Positions 1 to 7,902 of a DNA stretch of 64,000 nt are shown piece by piece (position 1 is the first letter of the stretch; every line of letters begins with the position of its first letter). The notes below the pieces were generated by a model. The model had not been told where the DNA came from, ran no database searches, and saw only the letters and a program-made list of their open reading frames with translations. The position numbers and the translations under genes were made by a program. Source of the stretch: Actinomyces slackii. GTDB lineage: Bacteria; Actinomycetota; Actinomycetes; Actinomycetales; Actinomycetaceae. Location of the stretch: assembly GCF_900637295.1 (NCBI RefSeq), contig NZ_LR134363.1, positions 2,976,001 to 3,040,000 of the forward strand, written 5' to 3'.

Positions 1-832
1 CGGTCTGGCCCGCCTGGCCGGTGTGGGAGGCGTGGGAGGAGTGGGCCGAGGAGCCGGTGGTGATGTGGAAGACCATGCCCTGGGCGCGGTGGCCGGCGAT
101 GGAGCACCATCCCTCGATGGGCCCGGAGACGACGCCCGCGTCCAAGGTGGCGCGCGCTCCCGCGGCCACGCGCCCGGTCTGGGCCCCGGTCTCCAGGACC
201 AGGTCGTGGACCTGGTCGGCGGTGTTGGACAGGGTGATGACCAGCCGGTCGCCGGGGGCCACCTCCACGGTGTCGGGGATGAAGCGCATGCCCTTGACGG
301 TGATCTCCACCTCCACCGTCTTGCCGCTGGCCGCGACCCGGCCCTCCCCCGATCCGCTGGGGCCTGACCCGCCCACCCCCGCCTGGCCGGCCATGACGCT
401 GCCGGCGACGACGGCGGCCCCCGCGGTCAGGATGCCCAGCAGGGCCCCGCGGCGGTCGGCTGAGCGCCCTTCCGTGGAGTCGGAGTCGGAGCCTGCGCCC
501 CGTCGATCGGGGCGCGCCAGGGCCGGCGCGGTGCCGGCGGTCACCGCGCTGCGGGGCGCGGAGGCGGTGCGGGCCTGGCGCGCCTTGTCTCCGCGGGGAC
601 TGGGCACGCCCGTGGGCCGGGTGTCCACGTCGTCCTGGTTGTCATGGTCGCCGTGGTTGTCGTGGTCGCCGTGGTTCTCGCGGCCGCCGCCCGCGTCCCG
701 CGGCTCGCCGGTGGCGCCGGTCTGCGCACTGCGGTCCGCGCTCTGGCGGGCGATCCCCGTGGGCCGGGTGTCCAGGTCGTCCTGGTCGGGCCCGGTCTCG
801 GGGCTGTGGGCTGAGTGGGGTGAGCTGCTCAT
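1..832 (-). CDS. Cupredoxin-domain protein, probable N-terminal part of copper nitrite reductase (partial)
   Basis: The gene runs off the left edge; 277 residues from the ATG at 832 are visible. Residues 1-125 are a low-complexity, charged stretch (DTRPTG occurs twice, plus NHGDHD repeats). A hydrophobic segment at about 130-150 preceded by RR (signal or anchor) and a blue-copper domain at about 170-258 follow. The complete type-1 copper ligand set is visible: H209 in VHDL, C243, H248 and M253 in a C-x4-H-x4-M pattern. The visible end is a Ser/His/Gly-rich linker. The nitrite reductase call rests on context: two polytopic membrane proteins upstream on the same strand, a DUF2249 gene and the nitrate reductase/Moco island. 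The catalytic NirK domains would lie outside the window, so it could also be a stand-alone cupredoxin or another multicopper oxidase. Confidence 0.6.
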   Translation of the reverse strand, partial: MSSSPHSAHSPETGPDQDDLDTRPTGIARQSADRSAQTGATGEPRDAGGGRENHGDHDNHGDHDNQDDVDTRPTGVPSPRGDKARQARTASAPRSAVTAGTAPALARPDRRGAGSDSDSTEGRSADRRGALLGILTAGAAVVAGSVMAGQAGVGGSGPSGSGEGRVAASGKTVEVEITVKGMRFIPDTVEVAPGDRLVITLSNTADQVHDLVLETGAQTGRVAAGARATLDAGVVSGPIEGWCSIAGHRAQGMVFHITTGSSAHSSHASHTGQAGQT

Positions 833-872
833 CGTGGTGTCCCGTTCGCAAGGTGGTGGGGTGGGGGCGCGC

Positions 873-2366
873 TCAGCACTGGGCGTCTCGGCGCGCCGGG
901 GAGTGCGGGGAATGATGGGAGTGCTGCGGCGGCGCTCCGGGCGGCGCTGCGCCCCGAGCGCCCGGGGCGCGCGAGGCGGCGATGGCCCACCCGCACTGGG
1001 CCATGCCCACCAGCAGGTAGGCGGTGATCGCCCCGGCGAGGATGCCGCCGGTCGCCCGCACGGCCACGGGAAGGGTGGGGGTGACGGCCAGGGCCAGGCA
1101 GGCGTTGGCGGCGGTGACCCGGTAGGCGGCCCAGCGGTCCATGATGGCGTTGGTCCGGCGGGTCATCGCCGGCCCTCCCCCGAGCATGACCGGGGTGAGG
1201 TAGCTCAGCGCCGCCACCAGGATCTGCAGGGCGAAGCCGGCCCCCAGCGCCAGGCGGGCAGCGTGGATGGCCTCGCGGGCCTGGGCGGCGGAGTCGGCCA
1301 GGGTGATGCCGGTGGTGATGTAGCCCGTGGAGCACAGGAACCAGGCGATGGCGGCGGCGGCCGAGGCCGTGGCGAAGGAGGTGGGCGGCACTCGCCGAGC
1401 GGTGATGAAGGCCGGGACCAGGACCCCCATGGCACCGGCAAGGTAGACGACTGCCCCCAGGGCCGCCAGGGGCTGCCACAGGCCCGATGCCGCCACCAGT
1501 GCGGCCCCTGCCACGAGGGGGGCCAGGGAGCGGGCCGCCCAGCGCGGGGCCGTGGGCTCCATCGGGGTGCGCAGCATCGTGGGCCACAGGACGGTCAGTG
1601 TTCCCAGGACGGTCACGCCCACGAATCCCAGGAGCATCGTGGTGGTGTGGGCCAGGTAGAGGATGTCGGCCAGCGGGGCGCGCCCGGCGTCGTCGGCCCA
1701 GGAGATGAGGTAGCCCAGGACCGCTCCGACGGCCAGGAGCACCAGGGCGGCGGCGTAGTGGAGGGCCAGGGCCGCCAGGCGCGGGGCCACGGCCCGGCGG
1801 TACTGCACGATGATGGCCACCACCCCGGCCGCGGCCTGGGCCGTGATGATGGCGGCGCCGACCAGTGCCAGGGCCTGGTGGGCGGCGGTGATCCCCGTCA
1901 GGACGGCGGCGGTGCCCAGGCTGTGGGCGGCCAGCCGGCCGTCCAGGAGGGCTGCTCCGCCCAGGGCGGGGCGGTGCAGGAGGGTGTCGGCGAAATGCGC
2001 CGACCAGGTGGTGATGGCGCTGCCGATCCCGCCCAGCAGCAGGGCGTGCAGCGGCAGCCAGGTTCCCAGGTGCCCCAGCGGTCCGCCCAGCACCAGGGCG
2101 GCCAGGACGGCGGCGGTGACCAGCCAGGCCACGACGAAGGCGTTGCGCCGCACCTGGGTGGCGCGCCGGCTCCTGCGGCCTGCCTGCCCGGGCAGGGCCG
2201 GACGGGCCGGACGGGATGGTCGCGCATGCCCGGCGGGCCCGGTGGACCCAGTGGAGCCAGTGGACCCAGTGGGCCCGGTGGGCCGACCGGGGCGGCGCTC
2301 TCGGGGCTCGGGGCTCGACGCCGGTGGCCGGGTCCCGGACACCTCAGGGTCAGGGCGCGGGCTCAT
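873..2366 (-). CDS. Polytopic membrane protein of the nitrite-reductase cluster
   Basis: A 497-residue protein. About 50 residues of Pro/Gly/Ser/Thr-rich sequence, including a collagen-like STGSTGSTG repeat, are followed by roughly ten to twelve hydrophobic helices. Helices carry conserved-looking histidines (TTWSAHFADTLLH, YLAHTTTMLLGF, VLWPTMLRTPM), a pattern I associate with membrane proteins next to actinobacterial copper nitrite reductases and loosely with NnrS/heme-copper type helices. The ATG at 2366 overlaps the stop of the upstream membrane gene (ATGA), and the cupredoxin gene starts 40 bp downstream, so the three form one operon. Function is not established; a role in copper or electron supply to the periplasmic enzyme, or in NO tolerance, is only inference. 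Confidence 0.6.
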   Translation of the reverse strand: MSPRPDPEVSGTRPPASSPEPRERRPGRPTGPTGSTGSTGSTGPAGHARPSRPARPALPGQAGRRSRRATQVRRNAFVVAWLVTAAVLAALVLGGPLGHLGTWLPLHALLLGGIGSAITTWSAHFADTLLHRPALGGAALLDGRLAAHSLGTAAVLTGITAAHQALALVGAAIITAQAAAGVVAIIVQYRRAVAPRLAALALHYAAALVLLAVGAVLGYLISWADDAGRAPLADILYLAHTTTMLLGFVGVTVLGTLTVLWPTMLRTPMEPTAPRWAARSLAPLVAGAALVAASGLWQPLAALGAVVYLAGAMGVLVPAFITARRVPPTSFATASAAAAIAWFLCSTGYITTGITLADSAAQAREAIHAARLALGAGFALQILVAALSYLTPVMLGGGPAMTRRTNAIMDRWAAYRVTAANACLALAVTPTLPVAVRATGGILAGAITAYLLVGMAQCGWAIAASRAPGARGAAPPGAPPQHSHHSPHSPARRDAQC

Positions 2367-3517
2367 AGGGCTCCTCCAGCCGCGGCCCGTCTTCCGGGCA
2401 GGGGGCCGCCCGGCCGCCCGCCCGGGGAGGCGATGCCCCCGGAGGTCACCACCCGGGTCAGTGACAGGGCCATGAACACGAGGATCGCGGCGACGCCCAG
2501 GGCTCCGCCGGCCTGCCAGATGCCCGCCGAGTCGGCGATGAGGCCGCCCACGCGCACCGCCATCCCGGCGTGCAGGAGGGCGTAGGGCACCCACATGGCC
2601 CGGTGGTAGGCCAGGCGGCGGTGGACGATGGCGGGGATGATCACCGGGGCGTGGGCCAGGATCATGGAGAAGGCGTAGCCCACGGCGATGGCATGGACGA
2701 TGATCTCGTACCCGGCCCCGGCCAGGCCGGTGAAGCCCCACAGGGACCAGGTCAGGCCCGCCACGGCCAGCCAGGCGTAGCCGGCCAGCATGGAGGCGGC
2801 CATGAATCGCACCCCGCCGTCGGCCCGGATCGTGCGCCGGGCGACGTCGTGATAGGCCATGACCACGGCCAGGCCCGCCAGCGCCGGGCCGGTGGCCAGG
2901 CGCGCCGTCGGCCAGACCACCATGAAGCAGGCCCCCAGGACCGCAGCGGCGGACAGGGCCCGCACCAGGGCCTCGACGGCGGGGTCGAGGAAGGCCACGC
3001 GCGCCAGCTCCAGGCGCTCGCCGACGATGGTCAGGGTCGGCAGGAGCAGCCACAGGGGCACCACCGTCTCCAGGGGGAATCCGCGCAACCACAGCAGGTT
3101 CCCCAGGAGCAGCGCCAGGGCGCCCATGGCCTCGACATCCACGGCCGGGGCCGGGGCGCGGCGATGGACGCGCAGGTAGATGGCGCACAGCGCGGCGGCT
3201 GAGATGACCAGCAGGGCCCGGCCCACCGGCTGGGGCGCACCCGCCAGCAGGAGCAGGCAGCCCAGCGCGCTGGCCGCGGGGGCCGCATAGGCCCAGCTCG
3301 CACGGGCGGCCACCGCGCGCTCCAGGGAGATGACCGTTCCCAGGAAGCCCACGAGCATGAGGGGCCCGTGCAGGGCCGCCAGCTCGGCGCCGGTGACCAG
3401 CGCCGGCAGGCTCAGGCGCACCAGGGCGGCGTCGAGCCCGGCCAGGAGGCAGGCCGCCCCCAGGGCCAGCACCACCAGCCGGGGGGCGATGCGGGTGCGC
3501 GACCGCTCGTTGCTCAC
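2363..3517 (-). CDS. Polytopic membrane protein, NnrS-like
   Basis: A 384-residue protein that is almost entirely hydrophobic, with about 12 predicted helices. Histidine-bearing helices include AALHGPLMLVGFLG, IIVHAIAVGYAFSMILAHAP and AYHRAMWVPYALLHAG, reminiscent of NnrS-type proteins linked to denitrification. The start is placed at the GTG at 3517 because a TACGGT -10 hexamer lies 7 nt before it, which predicts a leaderless mRNA; open frame upstream of that reads through the promoter and the divergent DUF2249 gene. It is the first gene of an operon that continues into the second membrane protein and the cupredoxin gene. The NnrS relation is tentative, and the exact function is unknown. Confidence 0.6.
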   Translation of the reverse strand: MSNERSRTRIAPRLVVLALGAACLLAGLDAALVRLSLPALVTGAELAALHGPLMLVGFLGTVISLERAVAARASWAYAAPAASALGCLLLLAGAPQPVGRALLVISAAALCAIYLRVHRRAPAPAVDVEAMGALALLLGNLLWLRGFPLETVVPLWLLLPTLTIVGERLELARVAFLDPAVEALVRALSAAAVLGACFMVVWPTARLATGPALAGLAVVMAYHDVARRTIRADGGVRFMAASMLAGYAWLAVAGLTWSLWGFTGLAGAGYEIIVHAIAVGYAFSMILAHAPVIIPAIVHRRLAYHRAMWVPYALLHAGMAVRVGGLIADSAGIWQAGGALGVAAILVFMALSLTRVVTSGGIASPGGRPGGPLPGRRAAAGGAL

Positions 3518-3524
3518 AGGTCGA

Positions 3525-3530
3525 ACCGTA
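3525..3530 (-). promoter_or_regulatory. -10 element (TACGGT) of the membrane-protein/cupredoxin operon
   Basis: TACGGT on the minus strand lies 7 nt upstream of the GTG at 3517. The same hexamer and spacing recur before mogA, so this looks like a leaderless promoter. No clear -35 box was assigned. Confidence 0.45.
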
Positions 3531-3751
3531 GCCAAGCCGGACCACCCGGCCAAGAGCGCCCCGCCCGCGGCCGGCCGCCCGCCATCGCGCGGCACGGGGC
3601 GCAGGCCGCGCGGCCCAGCCGGCAGGCACCGCCTGGCCAAGGCCGCCCGGCGGCACTCGCCCTGAGCGGACGAGCCCCCCATCCACCCATCCGCGGTACT
3701 AAGGTCTGCCTCACCGCGAGTCTTCGCGCCCCGACCCATCAAGGAGCCATC

Positions 3752-4057
3752 ATGTCCGAGAGCCCCGACCTCATCCCCATCACTGAGACCTCCTCCTCGG
3801 GCCACTCCTGCGGCTGCCACGAGCACGCCTCGGAGCGCCTGAGCCTGGATGCTCGCGCCATCCCGCACCGCCTGCGCCACGCCGCCGTCATCGGCGCCGC
3901 CTCCTCCCTGGGAGTCGGCGAGGGCTTCGACCTGGTGGCGCCCCACGTGCCCACCCCGCTGCTGGCCCAGATCGACCAGCTGCCCGCCACCTTCCAGCAC
4001 ACCCTGCTGGAGCAGTCGGAGGGCTACGCGCGCGTCGAGATCCTGCGCACCGCCTGA
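3752..4057 (+). CDS. DUF2249 domain protein
   Basis: A 101-residue protein. After about 28 flexible residues containing SCGCHEHA it matches the DUF2249 pattern (LDARAIPHRLRHAAVIGAAS... ending in a conserved VEIL). The ATG at 3752 follows AAGGAG at 3741. DUF2249 proteins are small soluble proteins often encoded beside nitrite reductase, nitric-oxide and hemerythrin genes; their biochemical role is unclear. Here the gene is divergent from the membrane-protein/cupredoxin operon, with about 230 bp between them, and precedes moaA. That is consistent with a role in NO/nitrite metabolism. Confidence 0.8.
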   Translation: MSESPDLIPITETSSSGHSCGCHEHASERLSLDARAIPHRLRHAAVIGAASSLGVGEGFDLVAPHVPTPLLAQIDQLPATFQHTLLEQSEGYARVEILRTA

Positions 4058-4149
4058 GCCCCGCTGTCCGCCCGTACCCAGGGGAGCCGCTCAGCCACTC
4101 GCCGGGCTCCACCACCCGCCGCGGGGTTTTTGCGCGGCGCGGGACTGAC

Positions 4150-4155
4150 TATCCT
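4150..4155 (+). promoter_or_regulatory. -10 element (TATCCT) of moaA
   Basis: TATCCT lies 6 nt before the moaA ATG, with a TTTTTG -35-like hexamer 17 bp upstream (4127-4132). This predicts a leaderless transcript; there is no Shine-Dalgarno sequence in the gap. Confidence 0.45.
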
Positions 4156-4161
4156 CACAGC

Positions 4162-5313
4162 ATGACCACTGCGCCTCCCGCCACTGTGGCCCCCGGCCCG
4201 GGCAGGCTCACCGCCCTGCCCATGCCGGCGCCGCGGTGGCGGGCCGGTCAGCCCCCGTCCGGCGCCCAGGACGGCCCCGTGCCCCAGGAGCTCGTGGACC
4301 GCCACGGCCGCACAGTGCGCGACCTGCGCCTGTCCATCACCGACCGCTGCAACCTGCGCTGCACCTACTGCATGCCCGCCCAGGGCCTGGAGTGGCTGCC
4401 CACCCCCTCCCTGCTGACCACCTCCGAGCTCGCCCGCCTGGGGCGCCTGGCCGTCGAGCGCCTGGGGGTCGAGCGCATCCGCATCACCGGCGGGGAGCCC
4501 CTGCTGCGACGCGACCTGGAGGAGATCGTGTCCGCCCTGGCCGCGCTGCGCACGCCCGCGGGGCGCAGGCCCGATATCGCCCTGACCACCAATGGCCTGG
4601 GCCTGGAGCGACGGGCGCAGGGCCTGCGCCGGGCGGGCCTGGCCAGGGTCAATGTCTCGGTGGACTCCCTGGACCCCGAGGACTACGCCGCCATCACCCG
4701 GCGCCACCGCCTTAACGACGTCCTGGCCGGCATCGCCGGGGCGCAGGAGGCGGGTCTGAGCCCCATCAAGATCAATGCGGTGGCGATGCCGGGCGCCATG
4801 GCCCGGCGCGCCCCGGAGCTGCTGCGCCAGTGCCTGCGCCGCGGCTGGCAGCTGCGCTTCATCGAGCACATGCCGCTGGGGCCGCGCGAGACCTGGAGGC
4901 CCCAGGACGTCGTCGGCGCCGCCCAGATCCTCCAGGCGCTGCGGGAGGCCGGATTCGAGCTGAGCGAGGCCGGCCGGCCCGACCGCCGCCCGGCCGCCCT
5001 GTGGCGGGTCGCCGAGGGCGCCGACCACCCGGCGGGCAGCGTGGGGATCATCGCCTCGGTGACCGCCCCCTTCTGCGGGGACTGCGACCGCACCCGCATC
5101 ACCGCTGACGGCCGGCTCATGACCTGCCTGTTCTCCTCAACGGAGACCGACCTGCGCACCCCCATGCGCCAAGGGGCCGACGACGACGCCCTCATCCGCA
5201 TCTGGGCCGGCGCCACTTGGCTCAAGCCGCTGGCGCACGGCACGGATGCGCCGGGGGCCGAGGACTCCGGCTTCGCCCGGCCGGGCCGGACCATGTCCGC
5301 CATCGGGGGCTGA
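4162..5313 (+). CDS. moaA: GTP 3',8-cyclase MoaA
   Basis: A radical-SAM enzyme of 383 residues that converts GTP to 3',8-cyclo-GTP, the first step of molybdopterin synthesis in the cytoplasm. The SAM-binding cluster is C63-x3-C67-x2-C70 in CNLRCTYCM. The C-terminal cluster is C305, C308 and C322 (FCGDCDRTR ... LMTC). The protein ends in the double glycine typical of MoaA. ITGGEPLLR is also present. An N-terminal extension of about 40 Pro/Ala-rich residues is longer than in enteric MoaA. The start is supported by a TATCCT box 6 nt upstream. It is followed on the same strand by moaD. Confidence 0.97.
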   Translation: MTTAPPATVAPGPGRLTALPMPAPRWRAGQPPSGAQDGPVPQELVDRHGRTVRDLRLSITDRCNLRCTYCMPAQGLEWLPTPSLLTTSELARLGRLAVERLGVERIRITGGEPLLRRDLEEIVSALAALRTPAGRRPDIALTTNGLGLERRAQGLRRAGLARVNVSVDSLDPEDYAAITRRHRLNDVLAGIAGAQEAGLSPIKINAVAMPGAMARRAPELLRQCLRRGWQLRFIEHMPLGPRETWRPQDVVGAAQILQALREAGFELSEAGRPDRRPAALWRVAEGADHPAGSVGIIASVTAPFCGDCDRTRITADGRLMTCLFSSTETDLRTPMRQGADDDALIRIWAGATWLKPLAHGTDAPGAEDSGFARPGRTMSAIGG

Positions 5314-5469
5314 GTCCCGCCCGATAGTCTCCGCGCCCACGAGGCTGGGCGGGTAGGTCGGGTGGGTAGGTCGGGTAGGTTGGGCCTCATCATCGAGCCT
5401 GGCGGGCGTGCCCTCGCACCCCCGTCCACCCCTGCCAGCCGCGCAGCCGCACGACCATCGGGAGCCACC

Positions 5470-5811
5470 ATGCCCACAGTGCCCACAGTGCCCACAGTGC
5501 CCACAGTGCCCACGGCGCCCACTTCCTCAGCCACCGGGCCGACCGGCGCCGCGCCGTCGATCAGCCTGACCCTGCGCTACTTCGCGGCCGCCGCAGACGC
5601 CGCCGGAGGCCCCGAGGAGCGCATCGAGGTGCCCGCCGGCACCACCATGGCGGGTCTGCGCGAGCAGTTGGCGGGCCGGGACCTGGAGATGGCCCGGGTC
5701 ATCCCGGTGTGCAGCTACCTGGTCAACTCCCTGTCCACGCCCGCCGACTCCCTGACCCCGCTGGCCCAGGGCGACGCCGTCGACATCCTTCCCCCCTTCG
5801 CCGGGGGATGA
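5470..5811 (+). CDS. moaD: Molybdopterin synthase small subunit MoaD
   Basis: 113 residues from the ATG at 5470. The ubiquitin-like MoaD fold occupies about residues 33-113 (SLTLRYFAAAADAAG to DILPPFAGG) and ends in the GG that is adenylated by MoeB and then carries the thiocarboxylate used by MoaE. The N-terminus carries PTV repeated four times, encoded by a perfect 9-bp tandem repeat (5473-5508), then PTA, and is probably disordered. A further in-frame ATG exists upstream at 5362, but 5470 gives a more normal length. It converges on moaE, its partner subunit. Confidence 0.93.
   Translation: MPTVPTVPTVPTVPTAPTSSATGPTGAAPSISLTLRYFAAAADAAGGPEERIEVPAGTTMAGLREQLAGRDLEMARVIPVCSYLVNSLSTPADSLTPLAQGDAVDILPPFAGG
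5473..5508 (+). repeat. 9-bp tandem repeat in moaD
   Basis: Four perfect copies of CCCACAGTG, with a fifth degenerate copy to 5517. Each encodes PTV, immediately after the MoaD start codon. Copy number could vary between strains without shifting the frame. Confidence 0.9.
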
Positions 5812-5817
5812 GCCCGC

Positions 5818-5852
5818 GGGCTCAGGGCTCAGGGCTCAGGGCTCAGGGCTCA
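5818..5852. repeat. 7-bp tandem repeat between moaD and moaE
   Basis: Five perfect copies of GGGCTCA lie in the convergent gap. The moaE stop codon (5850-5852 on the minus strand) is inside the last copy. Confidence 0.9.
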
Positions 5853-6335
5853 GGCGATGTTGCTCCACTGGGAGCTGCCGTCGGTGAAGCTCTGACGCTT
5901 CCACACCGGCAGGCGCCTCTTGACCTCCTCGACCAGATGGCCGCAGGTCGCGAAGGCCTCGGCGCGGTGGGCGGCGGACACGGCGACGGCCAGGGCCGTG
6001 TCCCCCACCACGAGGTCGCCCACCCGGTGGACCAGTCCCAGGGCCGCCACGCCCTGGCGCCCGGCCGCCTCCTGGGCGATATCGGCCACGATCCGATCCG
6101 CGCTGGGGTGGGCGCTGTAGCCGATCCCGGTCACGCCGCGCCCCTGGTCGTGGTCGCGCACCACGCCGGCGAAGGTCACCACGGCGCCGGCCCCGGCGTC
6201 ACGGACCCGCTGGGCGAGCTCCTCGGCGCTGATGGGCTCGTGGGTGACCTCGGCGCGAAGGACACGGGCGGGCCCGGATGGGCCGCCCGCACTGGCCGCA
6301 CTGGCCGGGACCGGCTGGGACTCGGTGCTGCTCAC
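5850..6335 (-). CDS. moaE: Molybdopterin synthase catalytic subunit MoaE
   Basis: 161 residues. Together with MoaD it inserts two sulfurs into cyclic pyranopterin monophosphate to make molybdopterin. The conserved core runs from about residue 31 (THEPISAEEL) through GAVVTFAGVVRDHD, HRVGDLVVGD and the catalytic-lysine segment VKRRLPVWKRQSF. The first 30 residues are low-complexity. GTG at 6335 is the start, preceded by AAGGAG with normal spacing. It is the only moa gene here on the minus strand apart from mogA, and it is divergent from moeA. Confidence 0.95.
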   Translation of the reverse strand: MSSTESQPVPASAASAGGPSGPARVLRAEVTHEPISAEELAQRVRDAGAGAVVTFAGVVRDHDQGRGVTGIGYSAHPSADRIVADIAQEAAGRQGVAALGLVHRVGDLVVGDTALAVAVSAAHRAEAFATCGHLVEEVKRRLPVWKRQSFTDGSSQWSNIA

Positions 6336-6374
6336 GGCTCTCCTTGGGCTCTCCTGGCGGATGGGACTGCTGGG

Positions 6375-6410
6375 AGCATACCGGCGCCCCGGCAGGCGTC
6401 CCGATATGCT
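6375..6410. promoter_or_regulatory. Divergent promoter pair for moaE and moeA
   Basis: Two identical -10 hexamers TATGCT face outward: 6380-6375 on the minus strand for moaE and 6405-6410 on the plus strand for moeA. Both genes have a Shine-Dalgarno box within a short 5' leader. No -35 boxes were assigned. Confidence 0.45.
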
Positions 6411-6438
6411 CGCGCCAGCCCCGCGGGAAGGAGCGCGA

Positions 6439-7836
6439 ATGCCGCAGATGCTTGAGCTGGAGAACTACGTGGCCCAGGTCCTGGAGGGCCTGGCCCCCCT
6501 GCCCCCCATCGAGGAGACCCTGGAGCGCGCCCACGGCCGGGTCCTGGCGCGCGAGGCCGTCGCCGCCCTGGACGTGCCGCCCTGGACGAACTCGGCCATG
6601 GACGGCTACGCCCTGCGCGCCAAGGACACCGCCGGCGCCACCCCCGCCACGCCCCTGACCCTGCCCGTGACCGGGGATGTGCCCGCCGGCGTTGGCCCCT
6701 CCCCCCTTGAGCCCGGCACAGCCCAGCGGATCATGACCGGCGCGATGCTCCCGCCCGGAGCCGATGCCGTGGTCAAGGTCGAGGACACCGACCAGTCCCC
6801 CGGACCCGGGCCCCTGCCCGAGCGCGTCGAGATCCGGGCGCAGGCGGGCCAGGGCCTCAATGTGCGCCGGGCCGGTGAGAACCTGCGGGCCGGGGAGGCG
6901 GTCGCTCCAGCCGGGACGCTGCTGTCGGCCGCGACGCTCTCCGCCCTGGCCTCGACGGGGCTGTCCAGCGTGATGGTTCACCCGCGGGTGCGCGTCGCCG
7001 TGGTCTCCACCGGGGCCGAGCTGCGCGGCCCCGGGGAGGCCCTGGCCCCCGGGACGATCCCGGACTCCAACTCCCTGCTTCTGGCCGGGCTGGTGGCCGA
7101 GCACGGCGGGGCCTGCACCACCACGGCGCGCAGCGGCGACACCGCCCCACAGCTGGCCGACTGCCTGGACCGGGCCGCGCAGGGAGCCGATGTCATCATC
7201 ACCTCCGGGGGCGTGTCCGCCGGGGCCTTCGACCCCCTGGTCATGCTGGCGGGCGAGCCCTCCGCGTCGGTGAGCCTGACCCTGGCCAAGGTCGCCATGC
7301 AGCCGGGCAAGCCCCAGGCCCACGGATGGGTGCGCGCTAAGGACGGCCGCCGGGTCCCCCTGATCTGCCTGCCGGGCAACCCGGTCAGCGTGCTGGTCTC
7401 CTTCGCCACGATCGTCGCCCCGGTGCTGGCCAGGCTGGGCGGCCACGACGCCGTCGGCCGCCCTGACCCGGCTGATCACGCCGACCGCACCGGTCGCTCA
7501 GGCTGGGCCCCGGGGTCGCGACTGCGGGCCCGAGCCGCGGCCGCCTGGCCCATGCCCTCCGGGCGGCGCCAGCATGTGCCCGTGCGCTTCGTGCCCGCCC
7601 CGCAGGGCGCTGAGGGCACTACGGGGCCGCCCCGGCAGGGGGCCGCCGCGCCGCTGGAGGCGGATCTGTGGGTGGCCCCCACGCACCGCCTGGACTCGGG
7701 CTCCCACCTGGTGGCCTCCCTGCCCGCCGCGCAGGCCCTGGCCGTGGTCGAGGCCGGCACCGCGGCCGTGTCCATCGGGGATGAGCTGGACCTGCTGGCC
7801 CTCTCCGCGCCCGCGCGCCCCCTGACCATCCCCTGA
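6439..7836 (+). CDS. moeA: Molybdopterin molybdotransferase MoeA
   Basis: 465 residues. MoeA inserts molybdate into adenylated molybdopterin. Recognisable segments are PPWTNSAMDGYAL, RIMTGAMLPPGADAVVKVE, the MPT-binding TTGGTG-like ITSGGVSAG, and LPGNPVSVLVSF. A Pro/Gly-rich insert (about residues 340-410) before the C-terminal domain makes it longer than the roughly 410-residue enzymes. The ATG at 6439 follows GGAAGGAG. moaC follows after 66 bp on the same strand. Confidence 0.96.
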   Translation: MPQMLELENYVAQVLEGLAPLPPIEETLERAHGRVLAREAVAALDVPPWTNSAMDGYALRAKDTAGATPATPLTLPVTGDVPAGVGPSPLEPGTAQRIMTGAMLPPGADAVVKVEDTDQSPGPGPLPERVEIRAQAGQGLNVRRAGENLRAGEAVAPAGTLLSAATLSALASTGLSSVMVHPRVRVAVVSTGAELRGPGEALAPGTIPDSNSLLLAGLVAEHGGACTTTARSGDTAPQLADCLDRAAQGADVIITSGGVSAGAFDPLVMLAGEPSASVSLTLAKVAMQPGKPQAHGWVRAKDGRRVPLICLPGNPVSVLVSFATIVAPVLARLGGHDAVGRPDPADHADRTGRSGWAPGSRLRARAAAAWPMPSGRRQHVPVRFVPAPQGAEGTTGPPRQGAAAPLEADLWVAPTHRLDSGSHLVASLPAAQALAVVEAGTAAVSIGDELDLLALSAPARPLTIP

Positions 7837-7902
7837 CCCCGCACCCTGATCACACGGGCCTGATCACACAGCCCTGATCGCACGACCACGAGGAGCCGCC
7901 CC

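Noticed and set aside
2228..2282. Collagen-like repeat gene
   Set aside because: The STG/GPTG repeat is only a short part of the membrane protein's disordered N-terminus.
21..2585. Very long plus-strand open frame opposite the membrane-protein/cupredoxin operon
   Set aside because: It is the antisense shadow of minus-strand genes with clear membrane and copper-binding patterns; its own translation is low-complexity with no family match.
4058..4161. Possible Moco riboswitch upstream of moaA
   Set aside because: Only about 100 bp is available, no multi-helix Moco-RNA architecture could be drawn, and the promoter appears to be leaderless.
5341..5385. GGGTAGGTCGG-type short repeats before moaD as a regulatory array
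   Set aside because: Irregular, not symmetrical, and without a matching promoter; probably simple-sequence drift.
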